Shown: piece after piece, positions 40,773 to 49,947 of the stretch
How the letters are laid out: the number at the start of each line of letters is the position of its first letter
Numbering within the stretch: position 1 is the first letter of the stretch
Assembly: GCA_020633435.1 (NCBI GenBank)
Contig: JACKDP010000010.1
Location: 248,001-312,000, forward strand
Length of the DNA: 64,000 bases
Direction of reading: 5' to 3'
Source: Myxococcales bacterium
GTDB taxonomy: Bacteria; Myxococcota_A; Bradymonadia; UBA7976; UBA1532
The notes under the pieces: generated by a model
The model's database searches: none
What the model was told of the DNA's origin: nothing
What the model saw: the letters and a program-made list of their open reading frames with translations, nothing else
Program-made: the position numbers and the translations under genes

Positions 40773-42938
40773 TCAACGGGTCAGCAGCCAGCCGACGGGG
40801 TTCAGGGTGGCCAGCAGGCGCCGCCACCAGGGCAGCGCGGCGCGCAGCTCGCGCTGCACCTGTCGCCGGAGGGCGTGGATGTCTTGATCGAGGCCGCGGC
40901 CCAGGACCGAGCGCAGGTGCGCGCGGGTCATGGGGACGAGGCTGGGCGCGAGGCCGACCATGCGCTCGGCGAAGCGCTCGCGCGACTCGCCCAGGCGGCG
41001 GCGCTCGCCCAGATCGGCGAGGCCGTCGAGGGTGGCCGCGAAGGCGAAGCGGGGGCTCTGCCGGGCCAGCAGGCGGCGCGACCACTTGCCGCCGAAGCCC
41101 AGGGCCAGGAGGCCGGCGAGGGTCAGCAGGAGGCCGAGGCCGATGGCCGACCAGGGGATCTCCCAGGGCGCCGTGCTCGGGTCGGCGGCGCGGCCCGCCG
41201 TCTTGTCCTCGCGGGCCAGCTCGCCCAGCATGCTCTCCAGCGACCGCGACACCACCACCTGCGGCACCTCGTCGGACTGCTGCGGGTAGATGTCGAAGGT
41301 GATCCAGCCCACGCCATCCAGGTGGATCTCGGGCCAGGCGTGGGCGCGGTCCGCCATGACCAGCACCGTGGAGCCGCCGCCCTGCAGGCGCGTGTCGACG
41401 GCGTAGCCGATGGCGACGCGCGACGCGATGCCGACGCTGCGGAAGAGCAGGGCCGCCGAGTGGGCGAAGTGGACGCAGTAGCCGTGCATGTCGCCGAAGA
41501 GGAAGGCCGCCGTGGGATCGTCGACGTCGTTGTACGTCTTCTTGCGGGTGTAGAAGCCGTGGGTCTCGAGGTGGTGCTTGATGACGAGCGCCTTCATGAG
41601 GTCGTCGCTCATGAAGCGCGGATCGATGTCGCGCAGCAGCTCCTCGGCCAGGGCGGGGTAGCGCGGGTCGTCGGGCAGGGCCAGGTAGTGGGCCCGCTCC
41701 TCGGGCGTCCAGGCGGTCGGCACGGAGTCGCGGCCGAGCAGGCGGGCGTACGGCATGTTGCCGACGAGGGACGTCACCTCGTAGGCGGCCACGAAGCGGC
41801 GCGGATCCGGGTTCGGGCGGGGCGCGATGGTGGTGGAGCCCGACAGCCCGAACGGCTGGGGGTGATCCACCAGCAAGAACATGGAGGTAGGCACCTGGAC
41901 GTGGAAGTCCGGGTTCTGGGTCTTGGCCGCCTCGATGGGCTCGCCGTGGGGGAAGTCGACGATGACGTCCTTGTCCCAGGTGCGGCTGGCGTCGGCGACC
42001 AGGTGGTTGCCGTCGAAGTAGGAGAGGACTTGCTGTCGGAAGTAGAGGATGCCGCCGGGCGGGTCGTACGTGGCATGGAAGACGGCCACCGCGACGGGAT
42101 CCGGGGTCGGCGGGGCGCCGCCGCCCGACAGGCCGTCGTTGGCGCCGTTGCCGCCGCCGCCCTTGCCATCCCCCTTGTCGCCCTTGCCGTCCTGCCCGTC
42201 GCCGTCGGCGTCCTTGCCCTCGCCCTTGTCGCCCTGGCGGTCCTGCTCCTGGTTGGTGAGGCCCAGGCCGCCGGTGTCGATCTTGGGCTCGATGCGCAGA
42301 TCCTTGATGAGCCAGTAGACGACGCCGCCCACGAGCAGCAGCGTGAGCAGGCTGGCGATGATCTTCACGATGCGCTGGCTCTCCAGGAGCATGAGCACCG
42401 AGATGCCGGCGACGACGGCGCCCACGCCGCGCAGGATGACCTGGGGGTCGCGGCCGGTGGACCAGGCCCAGTCGCTGAAGAAGCGGGGCTGGTCGAGGGT
42501 GAGGCCGCGGTGGCCCGCGAAGAGGAAGACGACGGCGCCCACGACGAAGGCGGCCTCGAAGACGGTGAACAGCCGCGAGCGGCCGCTCAGGTCGCGCAGC
42601 AGCAGGATGGCGGCGAACGCGGCCAGGCCGAAGAAGGCCATGTCGGCGCCATGGAGCGTGGGTCGTGGCGCGAGGCCGGCCCAGAGCCCGGTGGAGTCCA
42701 GCAGCCACTCGGAGATGGCCCAGGCCCCCGCGACCGCCAGGCCGACCAGGCCCAGCGTGGCCCGCAGGCGCAGCCGGCGCCGCGTCCAGGTGGCGGTGGC
42801 CGTGGCGACGCCGACCATGGCGAGGGCCGCGATGAGCGCGGGCCCCGACGCCAGGCCCCGCAGGTACAGCCACACCGCGAACATGTGCAGCAGCGCCTTG
42901 AGGGCGAGCAGGGCGGGGGATTCGCGCAGGGACGTCAT
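40773..42938 (-). CDS. membrane-bound transglutaminase-like protease/transferase (TgpA type)
   Basis: The 721-residue protein has an N-terminal block of about six membrane segments (residues 12-215). A Gly/Asp/Lys-rich linker follows (GDKGEGKDADGDGQDGKGDK, about 235-265), then a large extracytoplasmic region. The transglutaminase core has Cys488 in HGYCVHFAHSAALLFRSVGI, His533 in DRAHAWPEIHL and Asp about 548 in WITFDIYP, a full Cys-His-Asp triad. One more membrane segment (GLGLLLTLAGLLALGFGG) and a cytoplasmic tail close it. In the TgpA/DUF3488 group such proteins act on cell-envelope peptides. The ATG at 42938 overlaps the DUF58 stop. It is followed by moxR. Confidence 0.9.
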   Translation of the reverse strand: MTSLRESPALLALKALLHMFAVWLYLRGLASGPALIAALAMVGVATATATWTRRRLRLRATLGLVGLAVAGAWAISEWLLDSTGLWAGLAPRPTLHGADMAFFGLAAFAAILLLRDLSGRSRLFTVFEAAFVVGAVVFLFAGHRGLTLDQPRFFSDWAWSTGRDPQVILRGVGAVVAGISVLMLLESQRIVKIIASLLTLLLVGGVVYWLIKDLRIEPKIDTGGLGLTNQEQDRQGDKGEGKDADGDGQDGKGDKGDGKGGGGNGANDGLSGGGAPPTPDPVAVAVFHATYDPPGGILYFRQQVLSYFDGNHLVADASRTWDKDVIVDFPHGEPIEAAKTQNPDFHVQVPTSMFLLVDHPQPFGLSGSTTIAPRPNPDPRRFVAAYEVTSLVGNMPYARLLGRDSVPTAWTPEERAHYLALPDDPRYPALAEELLRDIDPRFMSDDLMKALVIKHHLETHGFYTRKKTYNDVDDPTAAFLFGDMHGYCVHFAHSAALLFRSVGIASRVAIGYAVDTRLQGGGSTVLVMADRAHAWPEIHLDGVGWITFDIYPQQSDEVPQVVVSRSLESMLGELAREDKTAGRAADPSTAPWEIPWSAIGLGLLLTLAGLLALGFGGKWSRRLLARQSPRFAFAATLDGLADLGERRRLGESRERFAERMVGLAPSLVPMTRAHLRSVLGRGLDQDIHALRRQVQRELRAALPWWRRLLATLNPVGWLLTR

Positions 42939-44227
42939 GCGGCGGCCCTCAGCGCGTCGATGCGCACCGCGTCCAGCGCCTGGCCGGTGGGGCGGTGCAC
43001 CACGAAGACGGGCCCGCCCAGGGCGGCGAGCCGCGCGTGCAGATCGGGCAGGCCCCGCAGGGTGCCGGCGTCCTGGGCGCTGCGCAGCAGGAACCGCCCG
43101 ACGCGCCCGGGGCCGGCCGCCTCGAGGGCCCCGTCCACGGCCAGGACGAGGGTGGGCGGCTGGGGCAGCTCGGGGACGAGGGCCTCCAGCCGGGCCAGCC
43201 AGGGCCCCGGCCGACCCGGCACGAAGATGACGCAGTTGGTGAGCTCGGCGCGGGCGTGCTCGCGGGGCAGCGACAGCAGCCGCTCGCCGCTGCGGGCGCG
43301 GTGATCGGCCGACTCGATGACGCGCTCGATGGCCTCGTCCGCCGTGTGGGCGGGGGGGCCCTCGCCGTCGGCGACGAAGGTGAAGTCGGCCCCCAGCAAT
43401 CCATTCTCGATGAACATCCGCGCCGCCGAGGCGGTGGGCTCGTCGTCGGCGCCCGCCACGAAGCAGGCCACGGAGCTCGGCTTCGGGGCGATGGCGCGCT
43501 CGGGCACCCGCACCAGCAGCCGCCGGCTGCGGGCGTAGACCTTCCAGAGGATCATGCGCAGCGGATCCCCGGGGGCGTAGCGCCGCATCTCGACGCGGTC
43601 GCCCTCCTCGTGGCCCGCCGGGTGGGCGTAGCCCTCGCCCGAGGCGTGGCGGACGGCCAGCACGATCTCGCTGTAGGTCGGCGCTGGCGACACGCGCAGG
43701 TGCGCCGGCGCGCGGCGGGTGAAGCGCACGGTGGCCAGGCCGAAGATGTCGCGGATGGTGAACTCGCGCACGATCGCGGTGTAGCGCCCGCGGGCCTGGG
43801 GCGTGACGCGCTCATGCCAGCGGCCCCGCTCGGCGACGAGGGCGATGGAGGCGTCGGTCGGCCGCGCCCAGCGCATCTCCACCTGGGCCATCGGCCACAA
43901 CCATAGAGAAGGAAAGGAGAAATCGGTGCGCAGCTCGGCGCCGGCGTCTACGTCCGCTTCGAGCAGGCGGGCGGCCGGAGCCCGGACGGCGAGGAAGACG
44001 CGCAGGGCGGCGAGGCCGACGCAGAGGACGGACACGGCAACGACGGCGAGGGCCACGAGGGTGGCCGTCTGCAGCACGAAGTCGGACTGCTCCTGGCCGT
44101 AGCGGCGGTAGCAGTACCAGGCGGCGCCTCCGGTGACGAGGCCGGCGACGGACACGGGGACGAGCTGCCAGGCGCGGTCGAGCGCCGACCCGATGGGTCC
44201 CAGCACGCGCTTCAGCCCCCGCCTCAT
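42935..44227 (-). CDS. DUF58 family protein
   Basis: The 430-residue protein has two N-terminal membrane segments (VSVAGLVTGGAAWYCYRRY, LVALAVVAVSVLCVGLAALRVFLA). A beta-rich domain is followed by the DUF58 signature: GDRVEMRRYAPGDPLRMILWKVYARSRRLLVR, with a vWA-like fold after it. DUF58 proteins are paired with MoxR ATPases and transglutaminases and may link the ATPase to the membrane partner. It is the first gene of the leftward cluster. The ATG at 44227 lies 109 bp after the stop of a MopE-type lipoprotein gene on the same strand, so a promoter could sit there. Confidence 0.9.
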   Translation of the reverse strand: MRRGLKRVLGPIGSALDRAWQLVPVSVAGLVTGGAAWYCYRRYGQEQSDFVLQTATLVALAVVAVSVLCVGLAALRVFLAVRAPAARLLEADVDAGAELRTDFSFPSLWLWPMAQVEMRWARPTDASIALVAERGRWHERVTPQARGRYTAIVREFTIRDIFGLATVRFTRRAPAHLRVSPAPTYSEIVLAVRHASGEGYAHPAGHEEGDRVEMRRYAPGDPLRMILWKVYARSRRLLVRVPERAIAPKPSSVACFVAGADDEPTASAARMFIENGLLGADFTFVADGEGPPAHTADEAIERVIESADHRARSGERLLSLPREHARAELTNCVIFVPGRPGPWLARLEALVPELPQPPTLVLAVDGALEAAGPGRVGRFLLRSAQDAGTLRGLPDLHARLAALGGPVFVVHRPTGQALDAVRIDALRAAA

Positions 44228-44336
44228 CCTGCCTTCGCCTCCAGTCCCGGCCGCCCCACGACAACCGCCCGGGCGCGCCGCATCATCCCTGGCCCCTGCC
44301 TTCCGCGCCAGGGGGTTGTCCGATGCGTCGACGCGA

Positions 44337-45890
44337 TCAGGGGTCGCCCAGCACCACGATGGGATCGCCGAAGTAGCCGGCGCGGTCGACGGCCACCTGC
44401 GGCCGCGGGGTGGCGGTGACGATGCTGAGGTAGCGCGCCACGGCCGGCAGGGCGATCTGGGCCGGGCGGTCGGTCTGCGGGGGCAGCTCGCCCTGCAGGA
44501 AGGCCGCGCCATCGACCAGGACCCAGAAGGCGATGGCCTGGTCGCCGCCGTTCCCGGCCCGGAACTCGAAGTGGGTCGTCAGCCGGCCGGTGTAGGTGCG
44601 CATGGCCGCCAGGTCGAAGGTGATGCCGTAGGAGGGCGGCAGCTCGAGCCAGGCGTGGTCCAGCACCTCCTCGTACGCGGGCGCCCCGGGCACGTCGCCG
44701 GGGAAGGGCACCAGCCCGGCGGGGCCGTTGCCGTGGCGGCCGGGGCCGCTCGGATCGATGGCGCCGAAGTCGAAGCGCACCCCGGGGGCCACCGTCGTCG
44801 GCGCGTCCTCGGCTGGCAGGAAGACGCCGGCGACGAGGGGCGCGGCCGAGGGGACGAACACCCCGGGGTCCACCACGATGGGCCGGGGCGAGGCGGCCGC
44901 CCCCGGCAGACCGGGCCGATCCCCGCGCCCACCGATGCTGGCGTCGGCCAGGTCGATGAACGGCAGGTCGGCCCCCAGAGCCTCGTCCGCGCGGCCGTCG
45001 CAGTCGTTGTCGAGCCCGTCGTACAGCTCTTCGGCGGGCACCACGTCGCGCACGCAGATCTCGGCGCCGCCCTGGCAGACGTTGCGGCCGCTGGCGCAGA
45101 TGCCGGCCTCCTCCGTCTGGCAGCGGGTGGCCTGGTGGTCCTCGTCGGTGCGCCCGTCGCAGTCCTCGTCCACGCCGTCGCAGCGGTCCACCGCGGCGGG
45201 CTCGGCCTGGGTGACGCACTTCATCTCGCCCTCGACGCAGCGCAGGCGCCCGTCGGCGCAGCGGCCGAGGGCCTCGGTGCGGCAGGGCTCGCCGCCGATG
45301 GCCTCGTCGACCACCTCGTCGCAGTCGTTGTCGCGGCCGTCGCAGGCCTCCTCCGTGGGCTCCACCCCGCCCGAGCACGCGCCGAAGCGACCATCCCGGC
45401 AGAACTGCCGCCCCATCCGGCACTCCCCGACGTCGGTGCCGCAGTCGCGATCCTGACCCGACTCGCAGACGCAGCCCTCGTCGACGGTGCCATCGCAGTC
45501 GTTGTCGGCGTCGTCGCAGAGGCCCGGCCCCTCCTCGGGGGCGTAGGGCTGGGTGGCCTGGGCGCCGTAGTCGCAGGGGCGGTAGGCCCCGCCGACGCAG
45601 GGGTGGCGGGTGCCGCGGCAGACGCCGCGCTGGAGCGGGCAGGCGATGAGCGGGACGGACTCGTCGATGGTGCCGTCGCAGTCCTCGTCGGTGCCGTCGC
45701 ACGTCTCGGGGGCCTCGCACGCGGGCACCCCCTGGTCGGGGACCGCCGCGTCGATGGCCGCGTCGCGGGTGGGGGGCAGGGCGTCGATGGGGGCTTCCCG
45801 GGCCGCGTCGCGCACCTCGAGGGCGGGGCGTTCGGGGAAGGCGGGCAGGCAGCCGCCGAGCAGGAGGGCCAGCGGCAGGAGGCGCGGCAT
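44337..45890 (-). CDS. MopE-type lipoprotein with C-terminal NPCBM-like domain
   Basis: The 517-residue protein starts with a lipoprotein signal (LPLALLLGGC, Cys14). Six DGxDxDCDG-type motifs follow between about residues 60 and 310, such as DGTDEDCDGTIDE, DADNDCDGTVDEG and DGLDNDCDGRADE, with Cys-rich spacers (CVCESGQDRDCG). These are the MopE surface/metal-binding type. The C-terminal 180 residues resemble an NPCBM/NEW2 carbohydrate-binding module: YGITFDLAAMRTYTGRLTTHF, FWVLVDGAAFLQG and YLSIVTATP. The combination suggests a calcium- or metal-stabilised stalk carrying a sugar-binding head. It lies 31 bp after the DUF2135-like lipoprotein, likely in one operon. Confidence 0.8.
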   Translation of the reverse strand: MPRLLPLALLLGGCLPAFPERPALEVRDAAREAPIDALPPTRDAAIDAAVPDQGVPACEAPETCDGTDEDCDGTIDESVPLIACPLQRGVCRGTRHPCVGGAYRPCDYGAQATQPYAPEEGPGLCDDADNDCDGTVDEGCVCESGQDRDCGTDVGECRMGRQFCRDGRFGACSGGVEPTEEACDGRDNDCDEVVDEAIGGEPCRTEALGRCADGRLRCVEGEMKCVTQAEPAAVDRCDGVDEDCDGRTDEDHQATRCQTEEAGICASGRNVCQGGAEICVRDVVPAEELYDGLDNDCDGRADEALGADLPFIDLADASIGGRGDRPGLPGAAASPRPIVVDPGVFVPSAAPLVAGVFLPAEDAPTTVAPGVRFDFGAIDPSGPGRHGNGPAGLVPFPGDVPGAPAYEEVLDHAWLELPPSYGITFDLAAMRTYTGRLTTHFEFRAGNGGDQAIAFWVLVDGAAFLQGELPPQTDRPAQIALPAVARYLSIVTATPRPQVAVDRAGYFGDPIVVLGDP

Positions 45891-45921
45891 GAGGGCTCCA
45901 GGGGCCGGTTCGGCCAGGAGC

Positions 45922-47289
45922 TTACTCCATCGGGTCGACCGCGAAGATGCCGATGTCGATCCACTCCTGGCTGCGGGAGAGCACGCCGTCGAAGATCTTG
46001 TCCTGCCAGGCGCCGTTCTTCCAGTGCTGGATGCGGGCCTTGATGCGGGTGTCGACGGGCGGGCCGCAGAAGACGTGGGCGCGCACGCAGAACCGGCCGC
46101 TCTGGCCCGCGTTCAGCTTGAAGACCTCGGGGCCGCGGCCCTCGTTGTCCCAGACCTCCATGGCGCCGTAGCTGGAGCGGCCGCGCTGGCCGTCGTAGTA
46201 GCTGCCCTGGTAGGTCTCTTCCTGGTTGAAGTTCCAGACGTACAGGTCGACGTCGACGTTGTCCTGGTCCCACATGAGGGTGATGGTCATGGGGCTCGTG
46301 TCCACCACGCAGGGGGTGTCGACGCGGACCAGCTCGCTCTCGTTGCCGTTCTCGCTCTCGGTGTCCAGGTCGAGCTGGTAGCGCTCCACGGCGCCGCTCA
46401 GGAACCAGTTCTGGAAGTCGCCCTCGCTGCTCGTGATGACGCCGTTGACCAGCTTCACCTCGATGTTGGTGACCTTGCCCTCGAGGCCCTCGGCCTCGCA
46501 CTGGCTGGAGCCCTGCTGCACCCGGACGAACGCCGAGGAGACGCTCGGGTCGCTGAACCGGCCGCGGATGCGGATGGCGCCGCCGTCCCGGACGATGGGC
46601 AGGTCGGCCTCGATGAGCGCCTCGTCGGAGCTGGCGTCGGCCAGCACGTTGCCCAGGGCGTCCTCGATGATGAAGCTCTCCCACCGGCCGGTGATGGGCT
46701 CGGCGGGGGGCGTGAGCTCCTCGGGGGGCAGGGGATCCGCCTCGGTCACGCCGCCGCCGGGGCCGGTGGGCGCCGTGTCCTCCGGGGGGACCTCCATCAC
46801 GAAGTTGGCCCGGAAGCGCAGCTTGGTGCCGAGCAGGCCGTCGCCCCCGTCGCTGGAGTCCACCACCGGGCTCAGCGCCGAGCGGAGGCTGACGGTGCCG
46901 TCGTCGAGATCCATGCCGGCGATGGCCTTGGAGGCGCCGCCCTTGCTGGCGACGACGATGAGGGCGTCCCCGGGCAGGTCGGGGATGCTGTAGCGGCCGT
47001 CGGGGCCCGTCAGCGCGATGCCGGCGACGCGATCCTCGCGGCCCTCTTCGGCGTCCAGGCGCTCGATGTTGACGCGGGCGCGGTAGGTGTTGGCGTCCAG
47101 CCGGTTGCCGTCGGCCCGCTCGCTGCTGAAGTACTCGAGGTTGCGCGAGAACGGGTAGACCCGCACCACCGCGTTGGCGACCGGCCGACCCTGCGGGTCG
47201 CGCACGACGCCGTCGATGGAGGCGAGGTCTTCCGTCAGGCCGCAGCCAGTGACGAGGGCGAGTGGCAGGAGCGAGAGCCAGCGGTTCAT
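45922..47289 (-). CDS. lipoprotein with carboxypeptidase-regulatory-like and DUF2135-like domains
   Basis: The 455-residue protein has a lipoprotein signal (LLPLALVTGC, Cys16). Residues about 24-120 hold a carboxypeptidase-regulatory-like beta-sandwich (IDGVVRDPQGRPVANAVVRV...GPDGRYSIPDLPGDALIVVAS). A second beta-rich region follows. The C-terminal 110 residues have DQDNVDVDLYVWNFNQEET and RSSYGAMEVWDNEGRGPEVF, the pattern of DUF2135/YfaP domains, which often sit next to vWA proteins. The ATG at 47289 starts it. It is probably co-transcribed with the MopE-type lipoprotein 31 bp downstream and is divergent from the Omp85 gene. Confidence 0.75.
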   Translation of the reverse strand: MNRWLSLLPLALVTGCGLTEDLASIDGVVRDPQGRPVANAVVRVYPFSRNLEYFSSERADGNRLDANTYRARVNIERLDAEEGREDRVAGIALTGPDGRYSIPDLPGDALIVVASKGGASKAIAGMDLDDGTVSLRSALSPVVDSSDGGDGLLGTKLRFRANFVMEVPPEDTAPTGPGGGVTEADPLPPEELTPPAEPITGRWESFIIEDALGNVLADASSDEALIEADLPIVRDGGAIRIRGRFSDPSVSSAFVRVQQGSSQCEAEGLEGKVTNIEVKLVNGVITSSEGDFQNWFLSGAVERYQLDLDTESENGNESELVRVDTPCVVDTSPMTITLMWDQDNVDVDLYVWNFNQEETYQGSYYDGQRGRSSYGAMEVWDNEGRGPEVFKLNAGQSGRFCVRAHVFCGPPVDTRIKARIQHWKNGAWQDKIFDGVLSRSQEWIDIGIFAVDPME

Positions 47290-47437
47290 GGACGCCTCCG
47301 AGACCGATTCGGTGACCTGGGTCGCCAGGCGTGGTCTGTCCATCCATCCGAGGCGGGATGCCCAGCGGTGGTGGCCCCAACATCCTGGCGAGGTTCGGCG
47401 CGCCTGACGAGCCCCACCGCATCGCATTCAGCCGGGG

Positions 47438-49891
47438 ATGGAATTTTATCCGGCCGGCCCGGAACACCGGGCGAGGGGCGCCCGGGTCTCGCGTGGACGG
47501 TCGGGTTCATGGCAGGCTCAGGCCCCAGTCGCAGCCCGGGGAGGCCCCGGGGAGGAGCGCGTCCTGTCCGATCCACGCCCGCGCGCCGGCCGGTTCCTCG
47601 CCGGCCTGGTGGCCCTCGCCCTGGCGAGCGGGCTGTCCGTGGGGGCGGCCGCGCCCGCGCCGGGGCCCCAGATCATCGGCGTCCGCCTGGTGGGGGAGGC
47701 CACCGAGGGGCTGCCCGCCCTGCTCGACGAGCTGCTCGGGCAGCGGGACGGGGAGAAGACGTTCGTCGCCTGGGTGCGGCGGGCCGAAGAGGTGGCCGGC
47801 GTCGGCACCCTCGACGTGCTCAGCCAGGCCGTCGACGCCACCCGGGATGCCCGCGCGCGCGTCGTGGTCCTGCATGATCCCACCCCGCGGCGCGTGTCGA
47901 ACGTGGCCTTCGTCATCGACGGCGCGGCCATGGACGCCGAGGCCGCGTGGCGACTCTGGCGCCGCATCGACGCCGACGAGGGCCTGGAGAGCCAGGCCGG
48001 TCGGCGCCACCACCCCTACCTGGTCGGCGTCGACCGGCGGGCGATCCAGGCGTGGTACCAGGACCAGGGCTTCCGCGAGGCGGGCGTCACGGTGGACGTG
48101 AAGGTGGACGGCGGCCTCGTCGACGTCACCTGGCAGGTGCAGCGCGGGCCGCGCTATCTCATTGAGACCGTGGACTATTCCGCGTTGCCGGAGCGCTTCC
48201 GCGGGCCCGCCGCCCGCGCCACCGAGGCGCGCCCCGGCCAGCCGCCGTCGGCCAGCCGTGTGCGCCGCGACGAGAACGCCGTGCGCGACGTGCTGTGCCA
48301 GGCGGGCTTCCCGCGGGCCGAGGCCCATGTGGCCGAGCTGGTGGGCCCCGTCTCCCCCGAGGGCGGCCGGCCGGTGACGCTCCGCTTCATCGCCGACGTG
48401 GGGCCGTTCGTCCGGACCGGCCCCGTCCAGGTCGCGGGGCGCCTCGTGCCCCGCTTCCTGCTGCAGACGCTGCCCCTGCAGGAGGGCCAGCCCTTCTGCC
48501 CGAGCCAGGTCGAGGCCACCCGGGACATCCTGCGCGACTTCCTGAAGGACAACGGGGTGCCCGATCCCCGCATCGTCGTCGAGGCGCGGACGTGGCTGAA
48601 GGCCGACGGCCGCCGGGTGCAGGCGGTGACGTTCGACATCCGCCAGCTCGCCGACGCTCGGGTGGAGCGCATCTGGTTCGGCGGCAACCTGGTCACGCAG
48701 CCAGCCATCCTGCGCCAGCTCCTGGCCATCGCCGAGGGCGACCTGTACCGGCAGACGGCGGTGGACGCGAGCGTGCAGGCCATGCGCCGCAGCGGGCTCT
48801 TCCAGAAGGTCGACGTCGACATCATCGCCGGCAGCGCGCCCGACCGCGTGCACCTGCGCTTCCGCGTGCAGGAGCGCAAGGTGTTCCGCGTAGACGTCAG
48901 CTCGCGGACGCTGACGCTCTACAACATGGACGTGGGCGCCTGGCCCGGCGACATGCGCGACGTGGAGCACGGCCACGCCTTCCGGGGCGGCGGCCAGCGG
49001 CTCGACCTGCTGGGCGACACCAGCAACTTCGGCGTGAAGTGGCGCGACGACTTCCTGACGCGCCTGCTGGTCGCGCGGGCGTCGGCCGTCCGCTCGACGG
49101 CCTCCAACGCGGCCTTCGAGGAGCAGTGGATCAACCTCGACGCCGGCCTGGGCCTGAAGGCGGCGGAGGGGGCCCTCATCGGCGTGCTGTTCGGCCAGGT
49201 CGAGTGGACGCGCTCGGAGCGGGACAAGTCGGCCGGCGCCGTCGTGCTGGACGGCGACACCCTCACGGGCGCGGTGGGCTTCGACGGGCGCATGGACTTC
49301 ACGCGCCGCGACGACGAGCGCATCCAGTACCTCGGGCTGGAGCTGAGCACGGTCGTGCGGGCGGGCACCGATCTGGCGGGCGAGTCCGTCCGCTGGCTCG
49401 ATGACACCACCCGCCTGCGCCTGCACCTGCCGCTGTGGCAGACGCGCCGGCGCCAGCACTGGGTGCTGCGCCTCACCGCCCGCAACCGCGGCGTCTTCGC
49501 GGCCACCGCCGACGGCAGCCTGCAGGGCCACCAGCGCCTCTTCCCGTCGGCGCGGGGCTACTCGGGCAGCTCCATCGGGGTGGAGTTCCCCGGGGCCGAG
49601 GGCGACGCCGTGCTCCTCGGTGGGCTCCACGCCGTCGACGGCTCCGCCGAGATCCGCATCCCGCTGCCGTTCGGCCGGCGCAACGCCATCGCCCCGTTCG
49701 TCGACGCCGCCGCCGTGTCGGATGACGTGAAGGCGCTGTTCCAGCTGGAGGACGTGAAGACGTCGGCGGGCCTGGCGGTGACGTTCAGCCTCTTCGACGA
49801 GCGCATCGAGGGGTCGGTCTGGGGGGCCTGGCCCCTCGACCCCGACGCCGACGCCGAGTACGTGGGCGGGAGCTTCGGCGGCAGCTTCTGA
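47438..49891 (+). CDS. BamA/TamA-like Omp85-superfamily protein
   Basis: The longest frame has 817 codons. A signal peptide core (FLAGLVALALASGLSVGAA) lies about 55 residues in. POTRA-like repeats follow, for example ARVERIWFGGNLVTQPAILRQLLAIAEGDLY and MRRSGLFQKVDVDI, then a C-terminal barrel ending in a Phe (GGSFGGSF). The late motif LFPSARGYSGSSIGVEFPG suits the barrel RGY-type region of Omp85 proteins. The ATG at 47438 has no good ribosome-binding site and leaves an unlikely leader. An in-frame CTG at 47564 has a strong GGAGGAG site 6 bp before it and gives a normal signal peptide; the next GTG is 47609. Role is probably outer-membrane insertion or transport, not necessarily BamA itself. 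Confidence 0.82.
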   Translation: MEFYPAGPEHRARGARVSRGRSGSWQAQAPVAARGGPGEERVLSDPRPRAGRFLAGLVALALASGLSVGAAAPAPGPQIIGVRLVGEATEGLPALLDELLGQRDGEKTFVAWVRRAEEVAGVGTLDVLSQAVDATRDARARVVVLHDPTPRRVSNVAFVIDGAAMDAEAAWRLWRRIDADEGLESQAGRRHHPYLVGVDRRAIQAWYQDQGFREAGVTVDVKVDGGLVDVTWQVQRGPRYLIETVDYSALPERFRGPAARATEARPGQPPSASRVRRDENAVRDVLCQAGFPRAEAHVAELVGPVSPEGGRPVTLRFIADVGPFVRTGPVQVAGRLVPRFLLQTLPLQEGQPFCPSQVEATRDILRDFLKDNGVPDPRIVVEARTWLKADGRRVQAVTFDIRQLADARVERIWFGGNLVTQPAILRQLLAIAEGDLYRQTAVDASVQAMRRSGLFQKVDVDIIAGSAPDRVHLRFRVQERKVFRVDVSSRTLTLYNMDVGAWPGDMRDVEHGHAFRGGGQRLDLLGDTSNFGVKWRDDFLTRLLVARASAVRSTASNAAFEEQWINLDAGLGLKAAEGALIGVLFGQVEWTRSERDKSAGAVVLDGDTLTGAVGFDGRMDFTRRDDERIQYLGLELSTVVRAGTDLAGESVRWLDDTTRLRLHLPLWQTRRRQHWVLRLTARNRGVFAATADGSLQGHQRLFPSARGYSGSSIGVEFPGAEGDAVLLGGLHAVDGSAEIRIPLPFGRRNAIAPFVDAAAVSDDVKALFQLEDVKTSAGLAVTFSLFDERIEGSVWGAWPLDPDADAEYVGGSFGGSF

Positions 49892-49947
49892 TCCCCGCGG
49901 CGAGGCGGCATGATGCGGCCCCCGGGCCGCGACGACGAGGAGGGGCG

